A stretch of DNA of 14,174 bases. It comes from Alphaproteobacteria bacterium UBA6062. GTDB taxonomy: Bacteria > Pseudomonadota > Alphaproteobacteria > Sneathiellales > Sneathiellaceae. This document shows positions 1 through 8,153 of the stretch, in pieces (within the stretch, counting starts at the first letter, position 1; every line of letters begins with the position of its first letter). The notes under the pieces are model-generated. The model was not told the origin of the DNA, ran no database searches, and was given only the letters and a program-made list of their open reading frames with translations. The position numbers and the translations under genes are program-made. The stretch is taken from positions 1-14,174 of the forward strand of contig DIYE01000280.1 of assembly GCA_002428885.1 (NCBI GenBank), read 5' to 3'.

Positions 1-213
1 GTCGCCGGCTATCATTCCACACGGCGGGTTCCTGATCCGACTGTGATCCGTGATGTTATTGAGCCGCTTTATGACGAGTTGAATTCGATTGAAGCCCGTT
101 CCGGAAATCGTAAGGACGCTATTCAGAATTCAGTCGGTCGCTTTACGGAAATTCTGTCTGAACAAGGCAAGAGTTATGACGAGTTTATTTCCTCCACGAT
201 GCGGGAGCACTGA
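1..213 (+). CDS. C-terminal part of an unidentified protein (5' end outside window)
   Basis: An open frame runs from base 1 to a TGA at 211-213 and gives 70 residues; the start lies upstream of the window. The visible part is charged and probably helical (it includes PLYDELNSIEARSG and ends STMREH), with no membrane segment, and I recognise no family. Its stop is two bases before the ATG of the chemotaxis receptor at 216, whose ribosome-binding site (GGGAG, 203-207) lies inside this gene. The two genes are therefore almost certainly co-transcribed and translationally coupled. The protein may be a sensory or signalling partner of the receptor, but that is inference from position only. Confidence 0.7.
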   Translation, partial: VAGYHSTRRVPDPTVIRDVIEPLYDELNSIEARSGNRKDAIQNSVGRFTEILSEQGKSYDEFISSTMREH

Positions 214-215
214 TC

Positions 216-1340
216 ATGAACGCTTATAGCAAAACAGATGTTAGTTCTGATAGTTATCCTTCCATGGAGCGGTTTGATGAAATCCTGTCCGTTATACAGG
301 ATATCATTGAAGGAAACTTCGAAAGCCGTATCAAAAATATCCCTGTTGAAGAGGGGCTTGAGCGCAGCTTATCTGTTAAGATTAATGAAATGATTGATCG
401 GGCCGATGCTTATGTGCGCGAGTCAACGGCTTGTCTGGGGTTTATTGCCGAAAACAGATATTTCCGCAGGATTGCACCGGAAGGATTGGGGGGAGCATAT
501 GGCGTCGCGGCTGATAAAATTAACACGGCCGCCGATGGTGTGGAAAACAAGATCAGCCGGTTTGGCGATGTTGTCGATGCGATTTCAAGCGCTGCTACGC
601 AATTGAATGCCAGTGCTCAGAGTATGGGGGAAACCGTTGATCGGGCGAGCGAGAAAACGGCGACAGTTGCCTCCGCGGCTGAAGAAGCGGGTACAAATAC
701 ACAGACCGTTGCCTCTGCTGCTGAGGAACTGAATTCCTCCATTCAGGAAATCAACCGGCAAGTAACCCATTCTGCAACCATGTCTAGCGAAGCCGTGGAG
801 CAATCCAGGGAAGTCAATGAACTGGTGACGGGGCTATCCGAAGCATCCGACAAGATCGGTCATGTCGTCAACCTGATCAATGATATCGCCGGACAGACCA
901 AACTTTTGGCTCTGAATGCAACCATTGAAGCGGCAAGGGCCGGTGATGCCGGCAAAGGGTTTGCCGTTGTCGCCAGTGAGGTCAAGAGCCTGTCTGCACA
1001 GACGGAAAAAGCAACGGAAGATATCAAACTGCAGGTGCAGGGCATTCAGACGGCTTCGGGGACGGCAGTTACCTCAATTTCCGAGATTGACGGTTCCATC
1101 AGTAAGATTAACGAGGTTTCTTCTGCTATTGCTTCAGCCGTGGAGGAACAGGGCGCCGCAACCCAGGAAATCTCCCGCAATGTTCAGGAAGCGGCATCCG
1201 GCGTAAAGGAAGTCACCGCAAATGTCGGGATCGTGAACGAGAATGTCATCCAAGTCAGTGAAAGCTCCCGCGAGGTTCAGGTCGTTGCAGGCAGCCTCAA
1301 GGATCAGGCTGATATCCTGACAGAAGTTCTCAACAGCTAG
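216..1340 (+). CDS. Cytoplasmic methyl-accepting chemotaxis protein (374 aa)
   Basis: Chemoreceptor that would control a CheA/CheW array. There is no hydrophobic transmembrane stretch, so it is predicted to be soluble. Residues about 20-116 form a HAMP-like region, possibly two units (EGNFESRI near 32-39; GLGGAYGVAADKIN near 90-103). From about 117 to 374 it is alanine- and glutamate-rich coiled coil typical of the MCP signalling domain. The hairpin tip is clear at residues 224-262 (DIAGQTKLLALN, TIEAARAG, GKGFAVVA, EVKSLS). Lysine 229 replaces the asparagine usual in QTNLLALN. No C-terminal CheR/CheB-tethering pentapeptide is visible. The ATG at 216 has GGGAG eight bases upstream. No ligand-binding domain is recognisable, so the signal may come from the co-transcribed upstream protein. 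Family assignment is secure; the ligand is unknown. Confidence 0.95.
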   Translation: MNAYSKTDVSSDSYPSMERFDEILSVIQDIIEGNFESRIKNIPVEEGLERSLSVKINEMIDRADAYVRESTACLGFIAENRYFRRIAPEGLGGAYGVAADKINTAADGVENKISRFGDVVDAISSAATQLNASAQSMGETVDRASEKTATVASAAEEAGTNTQTVASAAEELNSSIQEINRQVTHSATMSSEAVEQSREVNELVTGLSEASDKIGHVVNLINDIAGQTKLLALNATIEAARAGDAGKGFAVVASEVKSLSAQTEKATEDIKLQVQGIQTASGTAVTSISEIDGSISKINEVSSAIASAVEEQGAATQEISRNVQEAASGVKEVTANVGIVNENVIQVSESSREVQVVAGSLKDQADILTEVLNS

Positions 1341-1368
1341 AATTGACCTTAACCAGATGAATGATACG

Positions 1369-1408
1369 AAAAAAGCCGGACTATTTGCCTCAAACGTCCG
1401 GCTTTTTT
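1369..1408 (+). terminator. Rho-independent terminator after the MCP gene
   Basis: The arms AAAAAAGCCGGAC (1369-1381) and GTCCGGCTTTTTT (1396-1408) are perfectly complementary, giving a 13 bp stem with a 14-base loop and a run of six T at the end. It starts 28 bases after the MCP stop codon. The A-run on the left arm makes it potentially active from either direction, although no convergent gene is present. The remaining bases to 1625 hold no gene that I can support. Confidence 0.93.
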
Positions 1409-1625
1409 GTTACCGTTACACTGGTTTGAACCGTCATCCGATAGGAAAGTTCAGCAATATTTTCAGCTGATCCGACATGCACCTCAACATTCCCCTACTG
1501 TTTTCCGACTGTCGCTTAAATCCAGGTTTTATCAAGATCCTGATTAGGAATAATGATGCTTGTCCCTGACAGAGCAACATGCTTTGATGAACGGAAACCG
1601 ATATCACAAACCCCGGAATAGATAG

Positions 1626-2714
1626 ATGATACGCCTGACTACTTTACTCGTAACCGGTTTGGCATTGATGCTGACAGCCTGTGAAGAAGCGCCTGATGTG
1701 AACCCGGAGGCCGTGAGAGCGGTGAAGGTCTTTGAAGTGTCTGAAAGTGCAGGCGGAGATATCCGAAAATTTTCCGGGAAAATCGAAGCGGCTAATTCCG
1801 CCAGCCTTAGTTTCCCGGTGTCAGGAACCGTCCAGAATATCAATGTGTCTGTTGGCGACAATGTAAAGCAGGGAGATATCCTGGCCAAACTGGATGAGGA
1901 ACCGTTTAAGCTGGACGTTCAGGCAGCAGAGGCAGAACTTCGCAAGGCAAAATCATCGGCTCAGGAAAAAGAAGAAGATTATAAACGAAACAAACAGCTT
2001 TTTGAAAAAGGCTGGGTCAGCAAGGCGGCGCTAGAGCAGGCGGAATTTGCAAGGGAAACTGCCCTTGGGGATGTCAGCTATAAAACGACACGCGTCAATC
2101 AGGCAAAGCGCTCTCTCAATGACGCGACGTTGAAGGCGCCGTATAGCGGCGTGGTCGGGGAACGGTTTGTGGAACCCAATGAGGAAGTGACGAGCGGTAA
2201 GGAAATCCTGACGCTGGATGCAAGCGGTGCCCTTGAATTGTCGATTTCTGTGCCGGAAAAGGCGATTTCTAAGCTGAATATGGGTATGCCGGCAACAGCG
2301 ACTTTTAGTGTTTTGCCGAATACTGTGGTTGAAGGGCGGGTTACGGAAATTTCCCGGGTTGCCGGAAGCGGTAATATTTTTCCTGTAAAGGTTAGTCTGA
2401 ATAATCCGCCTTCCGCATTACGGGCCGGCATGACAGGCGATGTATCGCTGGTGACCCAGAATAATCCCGGCGAGTTTGGTTTCCTTGTTCCACTGTCTTC
2501 GTTGGCCGCGGCGCAAAATCTCCAGGACAGTTATGTTTTTGTGCTGGATGCCGGATCGTCGACAATCTCGAAAAAAGAAGTCGTTCCGGAAACCGTCAGA
2601 GGTAATTTGATCGCTGTCAAAGGTGTGGAAGCCGGTGATCTTGTTGTGTCAGCCGGCGTCTCCTTCCTGTCGGACGGACAGAAGGTCAAACGTTATATTC
2701 CGGCCGTGAATTAA
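1626..2714 (+). CDS. RND efflux periplasmic adaptor subunit (membrane fusion lipoprotein, 362 aa)
   Basis: Periplasmic adaptor of the AcrA/MexA (HlyD-like) family, linking an RND pump to an outer-membrane channel. The N-terminus is a lipoprotein signal with lipobox LTAC, so Cys19 would be lipidated; residue 20 is Glu. The first lipoyl half-motif is at about 60-90 (SGTVQNINVSVGDNVKQGD), followed by an alpha-helical hairpin at about 95-165 rich in Lys, Glu and Ala. The second lipoyl half is at about 168-197 (TLKAPYSGVVGERFVEPNEE), and beta-barrel and membrane-proximal domains follow. The RND pump starts 15 bases downstream. The ribosome-binding site is weak (GGAATAG, 1615-1621) and the ATG at 1626 is the only start that keeps the signal peptide. 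No regulator or outer-membrane factor gene is adjacent, and the substrate cannot be inferred. Confidence 0.93.
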   Translation: MIRLTTLLVTGLALMLTACEEAPDVNPEAVRAVKVFEVSESAGGDIRKFSGKIEAANSASLSFPVSGTVQNINVSVGDNVKQGDILAKLDEEPFKLDVQAAEAELRKAKSSAQEKEEDYKRNKQLFEKGWVSKAALEQAEFARETALGDVSYKTTRVNQAKRSLNDATLKAPYSGVVGERFVEPNEEVTSGKEILTLDASGALELSISVPEKAISKLNMGMPATATFSVLPNTVVEGRVTEISRVAGSGNIFPVKVSLNNPPSALRAGMTGDVSLVTQNNPGEFGFLVPLSSLAAAQNLQDSYVFVLDAGSSTISKKEVVPETVRGNLIAVKGVEAGDLVVSAGVSFLSDGQKVKRYIPAVN

Positions 2715-2729
2715 AGCGGAGAGGCTGAG

Positions 2730-5700
2730 ATGTCGATCATCACTGAATTCTCCCTAAAAAACTCACGGATCACCATTTTATCGGTGGCCATGGTCATTTT
2801 GGCCGGTATCTTAACGTTTCTGACTTATCCGAGCCGGGAAGACCCTTCCATTGTTATCCGGAATGCCAACGTAACCGTTCTTTTTCCGGGAATGTCTCCT
2901 GAGCGGGTGGAAGATCTTCTGACCCGTCCCGTTGAAGAGAAGATCCGGGAAATTCCGGAAGTCAAACATATTGAGTCCGACTCTAAAACCGGTGTGTCGC
3001 TGGTCAAAATTACGCTGGATGATAGTGTTACTGATCTTGGGCCGGTCTGGCAGGATCTGCGGGACAAGATGTCCGATATTGCTTCCAGCCTGCCTTCAGG
3101 AACGATCGGTCCTAATGTTGATGATCAACTGGGAGATACTGCTGTTGCAACCATTGCTCTTTGGACAGATGGTTTCTCTTTCTCGGAGATGCAGGATGTC
3201 GCCAAAACTCTGAGCGAGCGCTTGTATGCCCTGGATGGCATTAGCAAGGTAGAACGGTTCGGTGAACAGGACGAAAGAATTTATCTGGATTTCACCCGCA
3301 GCAAAATCACCCAGCTTGATATCGATCTCAATGCGATCATCAATACGCTGAAGAAGCAGAATGTCATTTTGCCGGGCGGTGAAATTGATGCTTCAGGTCA
3401 GGCAATTGTGATGGAGCCGACGGGGAATTTTAATTCGGTGCGGGATATTGAGAATGTTCTCATTGATATACCGGATTCGGATCAGGTTATCCGGCTTGGA
3501 GATCTGGTTGATGTCCGTCGCGCCTATGTAGATCCGCCCTCGACACCCGTTTATTTCAACGGTCGGCCGGCGATTGTTATGAGTGTCTCTGTAGAAGACG
3601 GGATCAACAGTGTAGCCTTTGGAGAGAGACTGAAGACACGGGTTGAAGAACTGGAACAGGGACTGCCCTGGGGGTACGTTCTGGAATTTGCGACCTTTCA
3701 GCCGGACCTGATCGATGCGTCCGTTAAGGGGGCGGTCAACAACCTCTACCAGACATTGGTCATTGTGTTGGTTGTTGTGATGGTGTTCCTGGGGGTTCGG
3801 ACCGGGTTAATCGTCGGATCCTTTGTTCCTATCACCATGCTGATGAGCATTGTGATCATGCGTCAGTTTGAGGTGGAGCTGCAGCGGGTTTCCATCGCCG
3901 CTATGATTATTGCGCTAGGCATGCTGGTTGATAATGGGATCGTCATTGCGGAGGACATCCGGGTTCGTTTCCGAAAAGGAGAAGAGCGCGTTAAAGCGGC
4001 AATTGCCTCGGGAAAAAGCCTGGCACTCCCGCTGCTAACGTCGTCCCTGACAACAATCCTATTCTTTGTACCGATGGCGCTGGCGGAAGGCGGGGCTGGT
4101 GAATATACAGGATCTTTGGCACAGGTTGTCACCATCGTTCTGTTATCTTCGTGGTTCTTGTCGCTGTTTTTGACGCCCGTCATGTGTGTCTGGTTTATGA
4201 AAGATACAGATGGCGGTGCAGACGAGAAGAAGACAACAAAAAGCTCCGCTCTTGTTGATCAGTTTTATAGTCTGTATCGCAGCGCTCTTGAGGGGATCCT
4301 GAGAGTTCGCTATTTCTTTATCCTGGCAATGGTCGGCCTCCTGATCGGTTCTGGATATCTTCTGAACTTTATCGGAAAAGAGTTCTTTCCGCTTGGGGAC
4401 CGAAACCAGTATCTGGTCTACCTGGATCTGCCGGCCGGTAATTCCGTCAAAAAGACCGATGCCATTGTCCAGCGACTTACGACCTGGCTTTCCGATAAGG
4501 ACATCAATCCGGAAATTGAAAGCAATGTTGCCTATGTGGCAAGTGGCGGTCCGAGATTTTTCCTCTCTCTGGCTTCCATGGACCCTGATCCGCACAGGGC
4601 CTTTATCGTTGTCACAACGAAAAGTACGGAAACGGTGACGGAACTGGTTAGCCGGACCAGGACTTATATGCTGGATAATCTGCCTGAAGTGCGCGGTGAA
4701 GCAAAAAAGATGTGGATGGGAGCGTCTGAAGCCGGGCTGTTCGAAATGCGAATTGTCGGTACCGATGAGAGAGAACTTCGGAGGTTGGCGGATCAGCTTG
4801 TTGAGAAGATTAAGGATATCCCGGGAACCCTGGTTTCCAAGCATAACTGGGAAAATCCCATCCTGAAAATCAATGTCGAAGTGGATCAGGCCCGGGCCCG
4901 GCAAGTCGGAGCAACTTCCGAAGACGTGGCTCATGCCCTGAACACCTATTTCTCCGGCGCATCCATTACGGATTACCGGGAAGGGGACAGTATTATTCCC
5001 GTCGTGCTTCGGTCCGGCGAGGAGGAACGGGGAACGCTGACCGGCCTTCGGGATTTATCCGTTTATGTGTCCAGTACGGGAGAATGGATTCCGTTGGTCC
5101 AGTTCGCTGATATTGACGGGGAATGGCAGACATCCAGAATAAAGCGCCGGGACCAGGAGCGGACTGTCACGGTCACGGCCAAACATGAAACCATGGCGGC
5201 GGCAGAACTCTATGCTTATCTCGGAGATTATCTGGCGGGCCTCGAACGCAGTCCGGGGCATCGGTTGGAAATTGCCGGTGAAGTGGAATCCCAGGCAGAA
5301 GCCAACGAGAAACTGTTTGAAAATCTGCCCATGTGTGTCGGTCTGATTATCATGTTGCTGGTCTGGCAGTTCAATTCCTTCCGCCGCCCGGCTATTATCC
5401 TGATGACCATTCCGCTGATCCTTGTCGGTGCGGCTGTTGGTCTTTTCGCTATGCAGGCCCTGTTTGGCTTTATGGTTATCCTTGGCTTCTTTAGCCTTGC
5501 CGGGATTATTATTAACAACGGGATCGTGCTGATTGACCGGATAGACCGGGAGCGCGAAGAAGGATTGCCGCCTTATGAAGCGCTTGTGACAGCATGCGTT
5601 GCCCGTTTGCAGCCGATCATGATCACCTCCCTGACGACAGTCCTGGGGCTGTTGCCGCTGATCATCTCGCAGGATCCTCTGTTCTATGCCATGGCCAGTG

Positions 5701-5798
5701 CGATGGCTTTTGGTCTGGCGGTTGGAACAATCCTGACTCTCGGTGTGGTACCGGCTCTCTACGCGGTCTTTTTCAACGTCCAACTCAATAAAGGATAA
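2730..5798 (+). CDS. RND efflux transporter permease subunit (AcrB/HAE family, 1022 aa)
   Basis: Inner-membrane proton-driven pump with the usual family length and layout: TM1 near residues 12-32, a large periplasmic porter domain, TM2-6 from about 335, TM7 near 526-545, a second periplasmic domain, and TM8-12 from about 865. ATG 2730 has GGAGAGG just upstream and follows the adaptor stop by 15 bases. In the TM4 motif (ALGMLVDNGIVIAED) Asp401 matches AcrB Asp407, but Asn402 replaces Asp408. In TM10 (IIINNGIVLIDR) Asn929 sits at the AcrB Lys940 position. Arg959 and Thr966 match Arg971 and Thr978. The proton-relay set is thus partly altered, as in some divergent RND subfamilies. Export of hydrophobic or amphiphilic compounds is likely; no substrate is indicated. 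A TolC-like channel must be encoded elsewhere. Confidence 0.95.
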   Translation: MSIITEFSLKNSRITILSVAMVILAGILTFLTYPSREDPSIVIRNANVTVLFPGMSPERVEDLLTRPVEEKIREIPEVKHIESDSKTGVSLVKITLDDSVTDLGPVWQDLRDKMSDIASSLPSGTIGPNVDDQLGDTAVATIALWTDGFSFSEMQDVAKTLSERLYALDGISKVERFGEQDERIYLDFTRSKITQLDIDLNAIINTLKKQNVILPGGEIDASGQAIVMEPTGNFNSVRDIENVLIDIPDSDQVIRLGDLVDVRRAYVDPPSTPVYFNGRPAIVMSVSVEDGINSVAFGERLKTRVEELEQGLPWGYVLEFATFQPDLIDASVKGAVNNLYQTLVIVLVVVMVFLGVRTGLIVGSFVPITMLMSIVIMRQFEVELQRVSIAAMIIALGMLVDNGIVIAEDIRVRFRKGEERVKAAIASGKSLALPLLTSSLTTILFFVPMALAEGGAGEYTGSLAQVVTIVLLSSWFLSLFLTPVMCVWFMKDTDGGADEKKTTKSSALVDQFYSLYRSALEGILRVRYFFILAMVGLLIGSGYLLNFIGKEFFPLGDRNQYLVYLDLPAGNSVKKTDAIVQRLTTWLSDKDINPEIESNVAYVASGGPRFFLSLASMDPDPHRAFIVVTTKSTETVTELVSRTRTYMLDNLPEVRGEAKKMWMGASEAGLFEMRIVGTDERELRRLADQLVEKIKDIPGTLVSKHNWENPILKINVEVDQARARQVGATSEDVAHALNTYFSGASITDYREGDSIIPVVLRSGEEERGTLTGLRDLSVYVSSTGEWIPLVQFADIDGEWQTSRIKRRDQERTVTVTAKHETMAAAELYAYLGDYLAGLERSPGHRLEIAGEVESQAEANEKLFENLPMCVGLIIMLLVWQFNSFRRPAIILMTIPLILVGAAVGLFAMQALFGFMVILGFFSLAGIIINNGIVLIDRIDREREEGLPPYEALVTACVARLQPIMITSLTTVLGLLPLIISQDPLFYAMASAMAFGLAVGTILTLGVVPALYAVFFNVQLNKG

Positions 5799-5880
5799 AA
5801 CAGGCTTCTTGTGATGTTGGACACGCCATCGATGTAAGGCGGATGATCAGGATCAATGTCCGGGTAAAAGTGCTTTGATA

Positions 5881-5915
5881 TTCTCCCCGTCGATTGTCAG
5901 CATCGACAGGGAGAA
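5881..5915 (+). promoter_or_regulatory. Hairpin enclosing the hemerythrin ribosome-binding site
   Basis: Bases 5881-5887 (TTCTCCC) pair with 5909-5915 (GGGAGAA), and 5889-5894 (GTCGAT) pair with 5902-5907 (ATCGAC). A single C/A mismatch (5888/5908) lies between them and the loop is 7 bases (5895-5901). The right arm contains the ribosome-binding site GGGAGAAG (5909-5916), which is four bases before the ATG at 5920. In RNA this 13 bp near-perfect stem would hide the site and limit translation. There is no T-run after it, so it is not a standard terminator. It could instead be a DNA operator for a dimeric regulator. Confidence 0.6.
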
Positions 5916-5919
5916 GCAT

Positions 5920-6483
5920 ATGTCGCAAATGATCGCATCCCTGACGGAGGAGCATAAGAGAATGGCAAAACTGCTCTCGCTCCTGGATCAGGAAATAACG
6001 CGTTTCAAGGAAGGCAACGTTCTGGATTATGACTTGATCTCAGCCATCCTTGAATATCTGACTCGCTCCAGCGAATTCAAGCATCATCAGGCGGAAGATG
6101 AAATCTATAAATGGCTCAAGATCCGGGATCCGGAAGGCGCCTGTGAGATAGGGGATATCCATATTGAGCACGAAAAGCTTGCTTTTCTCTGCGATGCATT
6201 CCGTGAGGCCGTCTCCAATGTAGAACAGGATAGCGAGCTTCCGCGTATCTGGCTTGTCTCCGTCGCTGATGAATATTGTACAGCCTACAAAAACCATCTT
6301 CGACTGGAGGAGACGTTTCTTTTCCCGTTGGCCCGTAAGACACTCAGCCATAATGACTGGCAGGATGTGGAAGAACATGTCATCCGGGAGAGAGATCCGG
6401 AATTTGACAGGCTGGAACATGAGGATCTTGACGATTTAAGGCAGGATATCCTGACCTGGCATGACGCTGGTTTCACACAGTAA
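5920..6483 (+). CDS. Hemerythrin HHE domain-containing protein (187 aa)
   Basis: Small soluble helical protein of the hemerythrin/HHE cation-binding family, expected to hold a non-heme di-iron centre. Candidate ligands fall in the family pattern: His12 (EEHKRM), His55/His56 with Glu59 (KHHQAEDE), His81/His84 (HIEHEK), and His126 with Glu130/131 (NHLRLEETFLFP). A C-terminal helix carries further His, Asp and Glu residues. I chose ATG 5920 because GGGAGAAG lies just upstream. An in-frame TTG at 5875 would add 15 residues but has no comparable site and runs through the leader hairpin. Such proteins bind O2 or NO or take part in iron or stress responses; which applies here is unknown. The 3' end overlaps convergent betA by 11 bp. 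Confidence 0.88.
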   Translation: MSQMIASLTEEHKRMAKLLSLLDQEITRFKEGNVLDYDLISAILEYLTRSSEFKHHQAEDEIYKWLKIRDPEGACEIGDIHIEHEKLAFLCDAFREAVSNVEQDSELPRIWLVSVADEYCTAYKNHLRLEETFLFPLARKTLSHNDWQDVEEHVIRERDPEFDRLEHEDLDDLRQDILTWHDAGFTQ

Positions 6484-8152
6484 CGGGGGTTCCTGAGCGT
6501 TGCCTGGTTTCCCAGGCGTCATCAATCCAGTAATCCGCATTTGAGGCAGGCAGGGGGTCCCGCGCAAGGATCAGATCCGCCGCTTTCTCGGCGACCATAA
6601 TGGTCGGCGCGTTCAGATTTCCGTTGGTAATTGTCGGAAAGATGGAAGAATCAACAACACGCAGATTATCGATATTTCGCACCCGGCATTCCGGGTCAAG
6701 GACGGCCATAGGATCATCCGCTGCACCTATCTTGTTGGTGCAGGACGGATGGTAGGCACTTTCCACATTTTCCCGAACCCACTGGTCAATCTCTTCATCG
6801 GAGGTAATGTTTGAGCCGGGCTGGATTTCTGCCCCGCGATAGGGATCAAGGACCGGTTGTGTGAGGATTTCCCGGCTGAGCCGGATCACATGTCGCCAGT
6901 CTTCTATATCTTCAGGCGCCGTAAGATAGTTAAACAGAATATCCGGTTTTTCCTGCGCATCTGCTGAGGAAATAAGAACCCGACCCCGGCTTTTGGGTTT
7001 GTTCGGTCCCACATGAACCTGATATCCGTGACCGTCAAAGGCTGTTCTGCCATCGTAGCGCATAGCCGCGGGCAGGAAATGATATTGGATATCCGGCCAT
7101 TTTTGTCCGGCCTTGGATCTGATAAAACCACAGGATTCAAAATGATTGGTCGCACCAAGCCCGTTTTTGAAGAGCAGCCAACGGGCTCCGATCAGGCCTT
7201 TGGAAACCCAGTCCAGCTTATTGTTCAGTGTTATGGGCTTGTTGCAGCGATACTGGAAATAGACTTCCAGATGATCCTGCAGATTGGCGCCGACACCCGG
7301 TAAATCGACCAAAGGTTCGATGCCAATGTTTTTTAAGGCCTCCGCGGGACCGATGCCGGAGCGTTGCAGCAAGGTTGGAGAACCGATGGAGCCAGCGCTT
7401 ACAATGACTTCACGACGGGCGCTTAAGGTCTGTTTTTGACCGGACCGGCTGATTTCAATGCCAGTTGCCCGCTTGTCCTCAAAGACCAGTTTTTCGGCAA
7501 GGCAGCCCGTCAGAACCGTTAGATTGGATCTTGATTTTGCGGATTTTAAATAAGTCTGAGATGTCGATGCTCGTTTCCCGCCGCCAACGGTCATATGCAT
7601 GGGACCGAAGCCTTCCTGCTGATAACCGTTATAGTCCTCGGTGACCGGGTAACCGGCTTGTCGGCCTGCTTCAATAAAGGCGGAATAAAGGGGGTTGAGC
7701 TTCATGTCATTGCCCATCCCGACAGAGAGCGGGCCGTCTTTTCCCCGATAGGTATCTTCGCCGCCAATCCAGTTTTCAGCTCTCCTGAAATAGGGGAGGA
7801 GGTCCTTATACCCCCAGCCGGAAGCCCCTTGTTCCTGCCATTCCTCGAAGTCGCAGGGGTGCCCTCTGACATAGACCATGCCATTAATGGAAGAAGAGCC
7901 GCCAAGCACCTTACCACGAGGACAGTCGAGCCGTCTTCCAGCCAGGCCTGGTTCGGGTTGCGATTCAAATCCCCAATTGAATTTTTCCATATTCATGGGA
8001 ATGGACAGGGCTGTCGGCATGGAAATAAACAGGCTGTTATCTGATCCGCCAAAATCGATCAGACAGACACTTGTTTGTGGATCTTCGCTCAGCCGGTTGG
8101 CCAGGACACAGCCAGCGGAGCCGGCACCGATAATCACAAAATCAAATATCAT
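6473..8152 (-). CDS. betA: Choline dehydrogenase, GMC oxidoreductase (559 aa)
   Basis: FAD-dependent membrane-associated enzyme oxidising choline to betaine aldehyde, and usually on to glycine betaine. The N-terminus has the dinucleotide-binding motif GAGSAG (residues 9-14). The GMC signature GGSSSINGMVYVRG is at 84-97, and a second GMC region (GSIGSPTLLQRSGIG) lies mid-protein. The C-terminal active-site pair is His468 (SAYHPSCTNKIG) and Asn514 (NGNLNAPTIM). Length and many blocks (YNGYQQEGFGPM, TNHFE, IQYHFLP) match E. coli BetA closely. ATG 8150-8152 has GGAAG eight bases upstream and starts one base after the betI stop, so the two are translationally coupled. Its 3' end overlaps the hemerythrin gene tail-to-tail. 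No betB is present in the window. Confidence 0.95.
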   Translation of the reverse strand: MIFDFVIIGAGSAGCVLANRLSEDPQTSVCLIDFGGSDNSLFISMPTALSIPMNMEKFNWGFESQPEPGLAGRRLDCPRGKVLGGSSSINGMVYVRGHPCDFEEWQEQGASGWGYKDLLPYFRRAENWIGGEDTYRGKDGPLSVGMGNDMKLNPLYSAFIEAGRQAGYPVTEDYNGYQQEGFGPMHMTVGGGKRASTSQTYLKSAKSRSNLTVLTGCLAEKLVFEDKRATGIEISRSGQKQTLSARREVIVSAGSIGSPTLLQRSGIGPAEALKNIGIEPLVDLPGVGANLQDHLEVYFQYRCNKPITLNNKLDWVSKGLIGARWLLFKNGLGATNHFESCGFIRSKAGQKWPDIQYHFLPAAMRYDGRTAFDGHGYQVHVGPNKPKSRGRVLISSADAQEKPDILFNYLTAPEDIEDWRHVIRLSREILTQPVLDPYRGAEIQPGSNITSDEEIDQWVRENVESAYHPSCTNKIGAADDPMAVLDPECRVRNIDNLRVVDSSIFPTITNGNLNAPTIMVAEKAADLILARDPLPASNADYWIDDAWETRQRSGTPVTV

Positions 8153-8153
8153 A

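Noticed and set aside
1409..1625. Intergenic region before the RND adaptor, with small inverted repeats such as TCCT-GATT-AGGA (1538-1549) and a weak promoter-like pair near 1560 and 1583
   Set aside because: Repeats are only 4-5 bp per arm and the promoter match is poor; not enough to call an operator or promoter.
4143..4934. 263-codon open frame antisense to the RND pump
   Set aside because: It lies wholly inside a well-supported RND gene. The translation is low-complexity in character and resembles no family I know; a codon-usage shadow.
5055..5783. 242-codon open frame antisense to the RND pump 3' end
   Set aside because: Rich in Gln, His, Asp and Arg as expected from reverse reading of the pump sequence, with no recognisable domain.
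5875..5919. Upstream TTG start for the hemerythrin protein
   Set aside because: No ribosome-binding site, the added residues overlap the leader hairpin, and the ATG at 5920 is well supported.
7595..8044. 149-codon open frame antisense to betA
   Set aside because: betA is intact with all motifs on the other strand; this frame has no recognisable family and no convincing ribosome-binding site.
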